Shown here piece by piece: positions 39,705 to 47,748 of a DNA stretch of 64,000 bases. Within the stretch, counting starts at the first letter, position 1, and each line of letters begins with the position of its first letter. This DNA comes from an uncultured Bacteroidales bacterium. Lineage in GTDB: Bacteria; Bacteroidota; Bacteroidia; Bacteroidales; Muribaculaceae. The notes beneath the pieces were generated by a model that was not told where the DNA came from, did not search any database, and saw only the letters and a list, made by a program, of their open reading frames with translations. The translations under genes and the position numbers were made by a program. Location of the stretch: the NCBI GenBank assembly GCA_902760865.1, contig CACWID010000002.1, positions 124,001 to 188,000 on the forward strand. The letters are read 5' to 3'.

Positions 39705-41156
39705 CTATTTTCCATCAAAAAGATTGCACAGCAATGTGCCGATCTGCTCCTTGATGCTCTCGCGAGAACAGCTAAAGTTGTTGACCAGCACAGCAAAGGC
39801 ATAGCGGGGCTCATCAGCAGGATAATAGCCCACGAAGCACTGCACATGACGCATGCTGCCCGACTTGAGTACAATCCTGTCACTCAGCGGGTTATTCTTG
39901 AGCGTCTTGCCCACGCGGTCATCGGCTGTGGGCATGAGGTCGCACAGGCGCACGCCGTCAAAGCGGCGGTGGGCCATCATCGTGAGCATGTCGCCGAAGA
40001 AGCCGACCGAGGCCTTGTTGCCACGGGCCAGTCCGCTGCCGTCGCGCATGAACAGGGGCTCGGCATTGACGCCCTGCATCTCCAGCCAGCGCTTGACGGC
40101 ATCGACGCCGATGGCATCCAGGTCGGAGGTCATCGCGTCCATACCGCGCAGCTCATATTCCCTGGACCCGATGGCACGCAACAATGCATGGGCAAACATG
40201 TTGTCGCTGCGGTCCAGCAGGGAGGTGATGATCTCGGTCAGTTCGGGTGACTTATGCAGCACGAGCAGTGACAACTCGGCATTGCGCTCGGCTGGTGCCT
40301 CGGCTGTTGCGGCAAGCAGCTCGATGCCGCAGGAGCGCAGGGCACGCTCCACGCTATCGGTCAGCATGGGGGCTGGCGTGGGGTTGGCGTAGGTGCCGTG
40401 GTAGCTGCGGGCGGTCGTCTCGCCAGTGAGCACGAGGGCGGGGAGGCTGTAGTTCAAGTAGGGGTTGATGGAATTGCGGCTGCGGCTGGCACGGCAACGG
40501 CTAGTGACCTTCAGGCCCGGGACGGGCGGCGTGATGGTGGAACGCGACACACGGCCACGTCCGTCCATCGTGAAGGAGACGTCCACCAGATTGTCATGGA
40601 AACTCAGGCCATGGACCGCCGCGCCATAGCTGTAGGCCAGGTCGTTCACATCCCATTCACCGAAGATGTAGGGGAAAGGATAGTAGGAGTCGTCACAGAC
40701 GACACTGCCCTCGATGCGGGTGATGCCGCGCGCCTTCAGGGCGGCAATTAACTCTTCAACGATGTTGGCCTGGCACGGCAGGAAGACCGAACCCAGCGTG
40801 GGGTCGCCCGTGCCCTTGACGATGACGTTGCCATACAGGCATCCGTCGCGCACCTCGCCCTCAAGATAGACCGGCGTCTCAAAGCGGAAGTGCGGCCCCA
40901 GCAATCCCAGCGCTGCCGACGAGACCACCGTCTTCATCGTCGAGGCGGTGATATCGGCCTGCTCCGGCCGGTAATTGGCAATCGACTTGGCAGAGTCCAG
41001 GTCGATGACGTTGACACCCACCGACGCATAGCGCAGCGAGCTGTTGGACACAAACTGGTTGACCGCCTCCTGAGGCGTGATGAATGCCAGCACCGGCATA
41101 AAAGCCGCCAGCAGGGTGATGATAGACAGGGCGATAGGTCGTTTCATTAGCTTCAT
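39705..41156 (-). CDS. dacB: D-alanyl-D-alanine carboxypeptidase/endopeptidase (PBP4, S13 family)
   Basis: 483-residue periplasmic serine peptidase that trims or cleaves peptidoglycan peptide cross-links. A signal peptide (residues 1-25) is followed by the SxxK motif STMK (about residue 73), the long inserted domain typical of S13, the SxN motif SDN (in LLDRSDNMFAHALL, about residue 317) and KSG (in VLKSGSMRHVQCFVGYY, about residue 440). The order and spacing fit PBP4. It is 11 bp downstream of the HERIH gene and may share its promoter. Confidence 0.93.
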   Translation of the reverse strand: MKLMKRPIALSIITLLAAFMPVLAFITPQEAVNQFVSNSSLRYASVGVNVIDLDSAKSIANYRPEQADITASTMKTVVSSAALGLLGPHFRFETPVYLEGEVRDGCLYGNVIVKGTGDPTLGSVFLPCQANIVEELIAALKARGITRIEGSVVCDDSYYPFPYIFGEWDVNDLAYSYGAAVHGLSFHDNLVDVSFTMDGRGRVSRSTITPPVPGLKVTSRCRASRSRNSINPYLNYSLPALVLTGETTARSYHGTYANPTPAPMLTDSVERALRSCGIELLAATAEAPAERNAELSLLVLHKSPELTEIITSLLDRSDNMFAHALLRAIGSREYELRGMDAMTSDLDAIGVDAVKRWLEMQGVNAEPLFMRDGSGLARGNKASVGFFGDMLTMMAHRRFDGVRLCDLMPTADDRVGKTLKNNPLSDRIVLKSGSMRHVQCFVGYYPADEPRYAFAVLVNNFSCSRESIKEQIGTLLCNLFDGK

Positions 41157-41167
41157 TGGTTTTCTCT

Positions 41168-41512
41168 TTAACGGTGTTGATGGGGGCGGGACGAACGCTT
41201 CAGGTAGCGGCGCCAGGCATACAAGGGACGCGACGACAAGTAGGCCGCATTGCGCTGGTTGGCATAGGCCTCACGCTCAAACGAGATGTTACGGTAGGCA
41301 TTGCCGCGCATCGGCAGCCGCACGAGCCATTCCACCACATAGAACAGATAGAAGAACACGAACAGCATCTCGCGCTGCTGGGCAGTGTGGATGCGCTCAT
41401 GGTTCATCAGCTCATTGCTCAGATACACGCCCGGGTGCACAAAAAGCACCCCCAGCAGGTTGATGGCAGTGAATCCCCGGAATGGCAATATGGACGTCCG
41501 CACAATTTTCAT
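41168..41512 (-). CDS. Small membrane protein with HERIH metallopeptidase-like motif
   Basis: 114-residue protein with one or two hydrophobic segments (FTAINLLGVLFV; MLFVFFYLFYVVEWLV) and the motif LMNHERIHTAQQREM, in which HERIH matches a zincin HExxH, plus a downstream FEREAYANQ that could supply a third ligand. It is a recurring small Bacteroidetes family of unknown function; proteolysis is possible but unproven. The -7 box at 41517-41525 ends only 4 bp upstream of the ATG, so the message would be leaderless or nearly so. The gene is followed by dacB. Confidence 0.75.
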   Translation of the reverse strand: MKIVRTSILPFRGFTAINLLGVLFVHPGVYLSNELMNHERIHTAQQREMLFVFFYLFYVVEWLVRLPMRGNAYRNISFEREAYANQRNAAYLSSRPLYAWRRYLKRSSRPHQHR

Positions 41513-41516
41513 TGCG

Positions 41517-41525
41517 GCAAAGGTA
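41517..41525 (-). promoter_or_regulatory. -7 promoter box TACCTTTGC adjacent to start codon
   Basis: Minus-strand consensus box ending 4 bp before the ATG at 41512. Transcription would start at or next to the start codon. Confidence 0.65.
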
Positions 41526-41664
41526 CAACATTTTTCTTTAACCCGACGCCCCCTGGCGGCACATTGCAGGCGCCAGCCCTACCGGCAAAACCCGATTTTG
41601 TGACAAAACCACTGCAAAACCAATAATTTATTGCCGATTTTATTGCGGAACAAACAAATTACTG

Positions 41665-41673
41665 TATCTTTGC
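41665..41673 (+). promoter_or_regulatory. -7 promoter box TATCTTTGC
   Basis: Plus-strand box 45 bp upstream of the membrane protein at 41719. Confidence 0.7.
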
Positions 41674-41718
41674 CGCATCACATAACAAATAAGACCCTAT
41701 CAAAAACATCATATCATT

Positions 41719-42297
41719 ATGCAACGAGCCGTAACACTCATCGGATTGGCACTACTCTACCTCCTCGCATTCCTGTTTGTCGAGTTTTTGGGTACCATGC
41801 ACCCCTACCTGTGGACCTACAGCGCTGTTCCCGCCGCATTCTTCGCCGCCTGGCCTTACTACAAGCTGTGCGAGCGCTACCCCCTGCCCGGCATGGCCAT
41901 GATGTGCGCATTGCTGCTGCTGATGGTCAACTTTCTCTTCGGCCAGGGTCACGAGATCTTCGCCCTGGGAAGCATCATTCTGGGCTTCGCCGCCGAGGGT
42001 TGCCGCAAGCTCTTGGGTAACTACCGCAGCCGCAAGGGCACCATTGCCAGCTACACCATCCTCTCGCTCATCCCCTTCACCAAGACCTGCGTGTGGTGGA
42101 TCGACTTTGAGACGGCCTCCGGCATGAACATTACCAACTTCCGTGACGTCTATTTCGCCACCACGGGGCGCATGCTCTCCATGCCCATCCTGGCCACCAT
42201 GGTTGTCCTCACCCTGGCCATCGCTTTCGTCTCGATATGGTTCTTCACCCGCAATTGGAGACCCCGCGAGCAGTACCACATTATTATTGAGAAATAA
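41719..42297 (+). CDS. Polytopic membrane protein, possible ECF-type S component (MptD-like)
   Basis: 192-residue integral membrane protein with five or six helices (residues 5-25, 35-55, 60-80, 85-105, 115-130, 150-180). Its size, helix number and the GHEIFALGSIILGFAAEGCRK segment recall the MptD/Trep_Strep family of ECF transporter substrate-binding components, but no partner ATPase or T component is nearby and I would not rule out an unrelated membrane family. It has its own promoter box and is followed by the tRNA-Ser gene. Confidence 0.4.
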   Translation: MQRAVTLIGLALLYLLAFLFVEFLGTMHPYLWTYSAVPAAFFAAWPYYKLCERYPLPGMAMMCALLLLMVNFLFGQGHEIFALGSIILGFAAEGCRKLLGNYRSRKGTIASYTILSLIPFTKTCVWWIDFETASGMNITNFRDVYFATTGRMLSMPILATMVVLTLAIAFVSIWFFTRNWRPREQYHIIIEK

Positions 42298-42444
42298 CAG
42301 CTACGCTGTCACCCTATCACACGGGACAATGGGGCAACCCATCTGTCCCGTTTTTTCATCCCCACGGCACCCCGCTTCACACCCCACAAAAAAAGATTTT
42401 TCAAAAAAAACGCCAAAAACGCTTGCAGGTATAAAAAAAAGCAC

Positions 42445-42453
42445 TACCTTTGC
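42445..42453 (+). promoter_or_regulatory. -7 promoter box TACCTTTGC for tRNA-Ser
   Basis: Consensus box 36 bp upstream of the tRNA. Confidence 0.65.
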
Positions 42454-42489
42454 AGTCGCTATTGCAGAAAATACTTTCAGCTAGCTTCC

Positions 42490-42579
42490 GGAGAGGTGGG
42501 TGAGTGGCTGAAACCAGCAGTTTGCTAAACTGCCGTAGGGGTAACTCTACCGCAAGTTCGAATCTTGTCCTCTCCGCCA
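42490..42579 (+). tRNA. tRNA-Ser (GCU)
   Basis: Class II tRNA. Acceptor GGAGAGG pairs with CCTCTCC, discriminator G, encoded CCA at 42577-42579. The anticodon stem GCAGT/ACTGC encloses loop TTGCTAA with anticodon GCT at 42524-42526 (serine AGC/AGU codons). The long variable arm is CGTAGGGGTAACTCTACCG and the T-loop is TTCGAAT. Confidence 0.95.
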
Positions 42580-42765
42580 AGCCGAGAAACGGTTGTGACG
42601 ACAGTCACAATCGTTTTTTTGTTGACACCCATGCAAGCTCACTTGCAAATGGGTGCCAACAGAAAAACGATAGAGCACCCTCACAGGGCGCAGTTTCTCG
42701 GCTTGGCAGCGGCCCCGCGGGAGCGCACAAGATGGGCGAGCCCTGCGAGCCAATCTTGTCGCTCC
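42576..42765 (+). other. Nested-hairpin region downstream of tRNA-Ser
   Basis: A perfect 15-bp inverted repeat, GCCAAGCCGAGAAAC (42576-42590, including the tRNA CCA end) and GTTTCTCGGCTTGGC (42693-42707), encloses a terminator-like hairpin CGGTTGTGAC/GTCACAATCG with T7 (42590-42618) and a long hairpin GTTGACACCCAT...ATGGGTGCCAAC (42618-42657). A third stem, GGGAGCGCACAAGAT/ATCTTGTCGCTCCC, lies at about 42719-42764. The first hairpin is the likely tRNA terminator; the rest could be a structured RNA or the scar of an integrated element. Confidence 0.6.
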
Positions 42766-42766
42766 C

Positions 42767-42871
42767 GCTGCTCGCCCCCTCCCCTTCCTATCCCCACCCC
42801 CGCTGCTCGCGCACTCCCCTTCCAATCCCCACTCTCGCTGCTCGCGCACTCCCCTTCCAATCCCCACTCCC
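42767..42871. repeat. Three 35-bp direct repeats
   Basis: Copies at 42767-42801, 42802-42836 and 42837-42871 share GCTGCTCGCGCACTCCCCTT and a CCAATCCCCAC-type end. Copies 2 and 3 differ at about one position and copy 1 has several changes. There are no spacers between copies. Confidence 0.85.
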
Positions 42872-42949
42872 GAATCTCGCGTATATTTCCCAACGATACC
42901 ATGTTCAATCGCAAAGCCATAAACCAAGTTAGTTGAGAAGCGAAAAATA

Positions 42950-42988
42950 AATAATTCGTCAGTATTTTATGATTATTGACGAATTATT
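42950..42988. terminator. Inverted repeat, possible terminator
   Basis: AATAATTCGTCA and TGACGAATTATT form a 12-bp stem with a 15-base loop in an otherwise empty AT-rich stretch. The remainder of 42872-43145 shows no gene. Confidence 0.45.
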
Positions 42989-43145
42989 ACTTGAGTTGCG
43001 ATCCAAATTCACATGGCCTTTGTCAATATCCCTGCGGCTACCGCAAGCAAACATAATATCAAACCGCCCATTCGGTGTTCCATATTACATGACGCAAAAA
43101 TACCGAAATCGACTAAAAATCGTGAGTGAATAGCAGAAAAATCGT

Positions 43146-43154
43146 TACCTTTGC
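43146..43154 (+). promoter_or_regulatory. -7 promoter box TACCTTTGC
   Basis: Lies 48 bp upstream of the methyltransferase GTG start. Confidence 0.6.
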
Positions 43155-43202
43155 TCGTGAGTTAGAACGATGAATCGGTAATCTGAAAAAGAGAACAGGC
43201 AA

Positions 43203-43958
43203 GTGGATATTACGCAATCTTTCTACGATGATATGGCCTCTCAATACGAGAAGCTTTTCCTTGACTGGCAAGCAACGACTCGTGAACAGGCCGTAATGCT
43301 GGACGGGATTTTTAAGGATCATGGCTTTGACCGAGAGGCCCACATTCTTGACTGTGCCTGCGGCATCGGAACGCAGTCAATCGGGCTGGCAGCCCTCGGT
43401 TATCAAGTTTCGGCATCAGACATTAGCGACGGCGAACTGGCAGAAGCAAAAGCCAGAGCAGAGAACAATGGTGTCCAGATCAACTTTCAACACGCTGATT
43501 TTCGCAACTTGTCGGAGGTGTTCACTGAGCAGTTCGACATTGTTCTTGCCATGGACAACGCACTGCCGCACATGCTGACAAGAACCGACCTGGAATCTGC
43601 AATCAGAAGTATTCTGGGACAGACCAAAGACGGCGGCATTTTTGTTGCCAGCATCCGTGACTATGACAACCTCTTGGAGAAAAAGCCGTCTTGCACCGCA
43701 CCCTATATCCACAAGACGGATAAAGGCCAACGGATATCTTTCCAGACATGGGTCTGGGATGATGACAGGTATCACCTTGTCCAATACATCATTGATGATG
43801 AGGGGGCGCTGCAAATCAGCAAGTTCGAGTGCGATTACAGAGCCATCCGTCAGGACGAGTTCACGGACTTGTTCCTCGCCAACGGATGCAGCAAGATCAC
43901 TTGGCTACAGCCGGCCGATTCCGGCTTTTATCAGCCCATCGTCATCGCAAGGAAGTAG
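43203..43958 (+). CDS. Class I SAM-dependent methyltransferase
   Basis: 251-residue Rossmann-fold methyltransferase. Motif I is ILDCACGIGTQSIGLAALGY (about residues 48-67), followed by VSASDISDGELAEAKARAE (motif II, acidic residue binding the ribose), FDIVLAMDNALPHML (motif IV) and a C-terminal beta region. The start used is GTG at 43203, because the family N-terminus (ITQSFYDDMASQYEKLF) begins there; the next ATG is 10 codons in. The substrate is not evident. It opens a lower-GC group of genes with less biased codon use than the flanks, which may be acquired DNA. Confidence 0.85.
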   Translation: MDITQSFYDDMASQYEKLFLDWQATTREQAVMLDGIFKDHGFDREAHILDCACGIGTQSIGLAALGYQVSASDISDGELAEAKARAENNGVQINFQHADFRNLSEVFTEQFDIVLAMDNALPHMLTRTDLESAIRSILGQTKDGGIFVASIRDYDNLLEKKPSCTAPYIHKTDKGQRISFQTWVWDDDRYHLVQYIIDDEGALQISKFECDYRAIRQDEFTDLFLANGCSKITWLQPADSGFYQPIVIARK

Positions 43959-44052
43959 TTCGGCCCGTCTTTCCCGATTGGCCGATATCCCAGGACAAAA
44001 AATTGCCCGCCGGACCATCGGTGAGCAATCTTTTTTGAATCAACATTATCTG

Positions 44053-44379
44053 TTACTTCTCCTCTTCTTTCATGATCTTGATACCCAGGCTTTCAAGCTC
44101 ATCGTGATATTTATTCGATAGCTCTTCCATTTTCTCGACCGGTGTCGATGTTATATTGAAGACAGATTCATCCGAAAGGATTTTGGCCAGAAGGATTTCT
44201 TTTGCTTTCTCCTTCTCCCCGATTCGCAGCAAGAAGTCGATTTTTGCGCCGTAATCATCATTCCTGTCTATCTGCCTTTTTATCTTACTGACATCATTAC
44301 ACATGCCCCAAATCTTAAAGAACAAGATCAGGCACAAAACACACCAAACAATTGAAAGAAAGTAAACAAACAGTTCCAT
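44053..44379 (-). CDS. Small single-pass membrane protein with coiled coil
   Basis: 108-residue protein with one N-terminal membrane helix (ELFVYFLSIVWCVLCLILFF) and a charged helical cytoplasmic or periplasmic tail (KIKRQIDRNDDYGAKIDFLL, EKMEELSNKYHDELESLG). No family function is known to me. The start at 44379 is preferred over an upstream in-frame ATG because a -7 box (TATCTTTG, 44411-44418) lies between them. It converges with the methyltransferase. Confidence 0.65.
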   Translation of the reverse strand: MELFVYFLSIVWCVLCLILFFKIWGMCNDVSKIKRQIDRNDDYGAKIDFLLRIGEKEKAKEILLAKILSDESVFNITSTPVEKMEELSNKYHDELESLGIKIMKEEEK

Positions 44380-44410
44380 AATTAAAACATCTAGTAGATT
44401 AATAATGTCA

Positions 44411-44418
44411 CAAAGATA
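44411..44418 (-). promoter_or_regulatory. -7 promoter box TATCTTTG
   Basis: Minus-strand box 32 bp upstream of the ATG at 44379; it decides the start. Confidence 0.6.
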
Positions 44419-44614
44419 CATAATTTCTCATTTTAAGACACCCATTATGCCAAAAAAGCAGACGACGCACCCTTGATAACCGTCTGCATAGTGACCTATT
44501 ATTTCGCTATACACTCATGACAATTCAGATTTCGCGGTGTTTATTCAAGAGCCCTGCTATTGCCTTTTCTGTCATTATCATGGCCAAACATTTGATTCTA
44601 TAAAAATATTATTC

Positions 44615-44623
44615 TACATTTGC
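44615..44623 (+). promoter_or_regulatory. -7 promoter box TACATTTGC
   Basis: Lies 72 bp upstream of the first DUF4230 gene. Confidence 0.6.
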
Positions 44624-44694
44624 AGCATTGAGTTGTGACCTGTCCCATCTTGTCGCGACCTTAAACCACAAACAATAATCCGGAGGGTGTGCTT

Positions 44695-45738
44695 ATGCTT
44701 AACAAGAATAATCCCGAAGACGTCAACATGTTGAATGACCTCATCGTCGCCGCGTGCATCAACGGTGATGACCTGAATCAGCACAAATCAAGCATTGCCG
44801 ATTCGGGCGACGGTCTCTTTGAGAAATGCGAACAGTTCGTTTCCGATTTCAGGAGGATGAAGGAGCAAGGCGGCCAGCTATCACCTGCATCTGTCAAAGT
44901 ACTGCTGTCCCAAGGCAAACAGATCTGGCTGACCGAAGAGACCTTGTCCCTGCTGAAAGACGCATTGGCCACCGATGCAGACCAAGCACCTCAAGATGAG
45001 CCCCAGGCAAGCGACGAGCCCGACGAGACGAGCACTGGCCAGGAGGCGGCTAGCGGCCTGCTGACTCAACCGGACAGGCAGAACCAGGAGCCATCGGAAT
45101 TGTCGACAATCCTTCTGGGTTTGGCCGGGAAGTACAAGAAGTGGCTGATCGGTCTCGCTGCAATTGCCTTGCTGTTTGCCTACATCGTCCCCCAAGTGAA
45201 AGCCACAATCCAGAAACACGAAGAGGAGCAGCGGCTCGAGAACGCCATCAAGGGCATCAGCCTCTGTTCCGAGCTGGCCACCGTTGAATACAAAGTCAAG
45301 CTGGTCCACATCGAGAAAGATGAGAATAAAATACTTGAGTTTTTCAATAATATCACCTCGGTTATTGGATGGAATCTGGACAGAGAACGTTCGATGGCGA
45401 TTGTCAACACTGCGACGATTAAGGCAGGCATCAACTTGAAAAAGTTCTCGCCAGATAAGGTCTCGGCCAGTGGAAAATCCATAACAGTCAATCTGCCTAG
45501 AGCCGAATTGTTTGAGTCAAATATTACTGTTAATGAGTGTCATCTGTATGTCGGTAACTTAAGAAAGAATATCAATCTGGAAGAAATCCATGACGCCGAA
45601 CAGGAGACAAAGGGAGAGTTGGATAACTACCTACAACATTGTGACATCTTGACTGTTTCACAACAGAATGCCAGGGAGTTCTTTGAGGCTTTTCTTAAGC
45701 AACTGGGTTACACATCAATCACCATTCATTTCATTTAA
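44695..45738 (+). CDS. DUF4230 protein with N-terminal cytoplasmic domain
   Basis: 347-residue protein. An N-terminal soluble part of about 95 residues (NMLNDLIVAACINGDDLNQH) and a Glu/Gln-rich linker precede one membrane helix (WLIGLAAIALLFAYIVPQV, about 140-160). A C-terminal extracytoplasmic DUF4230 domain follows (ISLCSELATVEYKVKLVHI, then NLPRAELFESNITVNECHLY). DUF4230 is a widespread envelope domain of unknown function. The ATG at 44695 has a good GGAGGG ribosome site 7 bp upstream, unusual in this window. It is followed 5 bp later by a second DUF4230 gene, so the two probably act together. Confidence 0.75.
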   Translation: MLNKNNPEDVNMLNDLIVAACINGDDLNQHKSSIADSGDGLFEKCEQFVSDFRRMKEQGGQLSPASVKVLLSQGKQIWLTEETLSLLKDALATDADQAPQDEPQASDEPDETSTGQEAASGLLTQPDRQNQEPSELSTILLGLAGKYKKWLIGLAAIALLFAYIVPQVKATIQKHEEEQRLENAIKGISLCSELATVEYKVKLVHIEKDENKILEFFNNITSVIGWNLDRERSMAIVNTATIKAGINLKKFSPDKVSASGKSITVNLPRAELFESNITVNECHLYVGNLRKNINLEEIHDAEQETKGELDNYLQHCDILTVSQQNAREFFEAFLKQLGYTSITIHFI

Positions 45739-45743
45739 CCGCA

Positions 45744-46487
45744 ATGGCTATGAACGAAATCATCGATAAACTGAAAAACTGGTGGCAAACTGTTAAAGAG
45801 AGTCTCTCGGAGAGTGCCCGAGACACCAGTCCCGCAAGTGATGAGGATGCATCAACCGAAAAGAAGTCCTCACGACGCCGATCATCAAGTGGGCTGTCGC
45901 TTAACTGGCTGCTGCCATTGATTGCCATAGCCTTAATCATCGGTCTGTTTTTCTTTCTGAAAAATCCCTTTAACATCGATTGGAGCATCAACAAGATAGA
46001 GAAACAAACCACTCTGACGGTTGAAGAAATCAAGAAGATTTCGGAACTTAACACAGCGTCCTATTATGAGGAGATGTTGCTGGAAAAGAGAGATACGACA
46101 AAAGGGTTCTTAGGTAAAAAAAACAAACACTTATTAGCCGTGTTGGTCAAGGGGAACTTGAAGGTGGGGTTTGACCTTAGCCAGATTTCCGAGGATGATA
46201 TTTCCATCGGTGAAGATAAGTCGGTGGTTATCACGTTACCCGAAGCGAAGGTCACCGACATCATCACCAACCCAAGCGACATGACCATTGTCTATGGAGG
46301 GAAGGACAAACATTTCACCAACGATGATATCAATGAACTGCTCAATCAAGCAAAAACCGTCTTGACCAACAATGCCCGGGCAGAAGGCATCTTTGACAAA
46401 GCCACAGAGCAGGGCAAAAAGGAAATAGCCAATCTGCTCAAAGCGATGGGCTACAAGAACGTGACAGTGAAAGTCAAAGGAGAATGA
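45744..46487 (+). CDS. DUF4230 membrane protein
   Basis: 247-residue protein: short charged N-terminus, a Ser/Arg-rich stretch, one membrane helix (LNWLLPLIAIALIIGLFFFL, about 50-70) and the DUF4230 domain (KKISELNTASYYEEMLLEKR, HLLAVLVKGNLKVGFDLSQI, VVITLPEAKVTDI). It is the second gene of a two-gene operon with the larger DUF4230 protein, 5 bp downstream of it, and could form a hetero-oligomer with it (inference). The function is unknown. Confidence 0.75.
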   Translation: MAMNEIIDKLKNWWQTVKESLSESARDTSPASDEDASTEKKSSRRRSSSGLSLNWLLPLIAIALIIGLFFFLKNPFNIDWSINKIEKQTTLTVEEIKKISELNTASYYEEMLLEKRDTTKGFLGKKNKHLLAVLVKGNLKVGFDLSQISEDDISIGEDKSVVITLPEAKVTDIITNPSDMTIVYGGKDKHFTNDDINELLNQAKTVLTNNARAEGIFDKATEQGKKEIANLLKAMGYKNVTVKVKGE

Positions 46488-46557
46488 CGCGGAAACAATT
46501 GCGACTACAGAACACAGGACTTTCTGAACCCTGAATTTGGCTTATTGTTATTCATTC

Positions 46558-46758
46558 AACGTGAGTTCGGCGAAAGTAAGTTGCTGATGCTCAATTCCTC
46601 CCCTAAGATAGGGGAGGTGGCGCGTAGCGCCGGAGGAGTATGATTCACCCTCAATGCACTTACTCTTGGGGCGTCAACGCCCCCCGGCCCCCTCTAATCT
46701 TAGAGGGAGAGTTGCTAACGCACTGATTGACAATCAATAATTTCGTCGAACTCTCGTT
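46558..46758. repeat. MITE-like element, copy 3 (both terminal repeats)
   Basis: 201-bp element bounded by AACGTGAGTTCGGCGAAAG and the inverted tttcgtcgaactctcgtt. The core holds CCTCCCCTAAGATAGGGGAGG, GGCGCGTAGCGCC and CCCCCTCTAATCTTAGAGGG hairpins, in the order seen at 7884. The flanks ATTC/AATTC may be a short target duplication, but this is not certain. Confidence 0.85.
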
Positions 46759-46761
46759 AAT

Positions 46762-47697
46762 TCAATTACCTGGCGGCACCTCAGGCACACGCGCCTGGGG
46801 CTCTAGGGGCTTCATGAAGAGGTTCTCCTTAGAGATATAGCGGTCATAGAGGAAGATAAGGGCAGAAATCAGCAGATAGGCGATGATGCCAGCCAAGCCC
46901 ATGCCACCGATCAACAGATCATTGGGCGGCATAACGAGCAATGTGAAGTTTGGAATCATGGCATTGAATGTGCCGTGCATGATGGCGGGAACAATAACAG
47001 AGCCCGACTTGAGCCTGAAATAGAGCAATATAGGCGTAAAGCTGATGCACATCAATATCATCATGAACACACCGATGAAAGGATGGGTCGGATAGTTGTG
47101 ACCATTTAATACCAAGGGGAAGTGCCACGCGCCCCACACCAAACCGATTAAGATGGCTGCGAGAATAAATTTCTTGCCTTGCAAGACCTTGACCAGAAAG
47201 CCTCGCCATGCAATCTCTTCCCCAAAAGCCAACACCGCATTAATCGTCGCTCCTGCCAACAAACCATTGACCACCATAGTAGCAATAAGCCCCCACATTC
47301 CCAGAATACCCAGTGAGCGCTGTGTCAAATCATGAGCTTGTTCTGGAGAGATTCCTTGAGATGTGAGAACAGCCTGATTGGCCTCCATGACCTGGTCCAT
47401 CGACAGATAGGAGCCTGGAACGAGTAGCGACATCCCCATCACAAGGAATGAAATAACCGGAATCAACAACAACCCTATCAACCACCAGTAGTTGAGCTTG
47501 AAGTTTATACCCAGCCCCTTGAAAAGAGGTTCCTTGAACAGGAGTTGCGTGATAATTACCGCCACAAGTGGTGTAAACATGGCCGCGCCAGTGACCACTT
47601 GCTTCATGAGGTTACTTAATCCGGCATAATAAACGGCCAAGCCTATACTTATCATCATCACAAAGGAGCAGATGATGAAGACAGCGAGTTTTTTCAT
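46762..47697 (-). CDS. CPBP family intramembrane metalloprotease
   Basis: 311-residue membrane protein with about eight helices. The three CPBP (Abi/CAAX protease) motifs are present: FGEEIAWRGFL (EExxxR, about residue 165), LVWGAWHFPLVL (FxxxH type) and PAIMHGTFNAMI (HxxxN). Family members cleave prenylated or bacteriocin-related substrates, but most bacterial ones are uncharacterised. The start at 47697 (MKKLAVFIICSF) avoids the terminator hairpin at 47719-47743; 47712 is a possible alternative. Confidence 0.88.
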   Translation of the reverse strand: MKKLAVFIICSFVMMISIGLAVYYAGLSNLMKQVVTGAAMFTPLVAVIITQLLFKEPLFKGLGINFKLNYWWLIGLLLIPVISFLVMGMSLLVPGSYLSMDQVMEANQAVLTSQGISPEQAHDLTQRSLGILGMWGLIATMVVNGLLAGATINAVLAFGEEIAWRGFLVKVLQGKKFILAAILIGLVWGAWHFPLVLNGHNYPTHPFIGVFMMILMCISFTPILLYFRLKSGSVIVPAIMHGTFNAMIPNFTLLVMPPNDLLIGGMGLAGIIAYLLISALIFLYDRYISKENLFMKPLEPQARVPEVPPGN

Positions 47698-47718
47698 ATT
47701 CAGTCTTTCCATAAATAA

Positions 47719-47743
47719 AAAAAGCACTACTTGAGTGCTTTTT
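47719..47743 (-). terminator. Terminator downstream of porQ
   Basis: AAAAAGCACT-ACTTG-AGTGCTTTTT hairpin with flanking A and T runs, directly after the porQ stop on the minus strand. Confidence 0.75.
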
Positions 47744-47748
47744 GTGAG

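Noticed and set aside
42767-42871. CRISPR-like direct repeats
   Set aside because: The three 35-bp copies are contiguous without spacers, and no cas gene is near.
42547-42927. Open frames downstream of tRNA-Ser on both strands
   Set aside because: They consist of the tRNA, its hairpins and the 35-bp repeats read in translation; no plausible protein.
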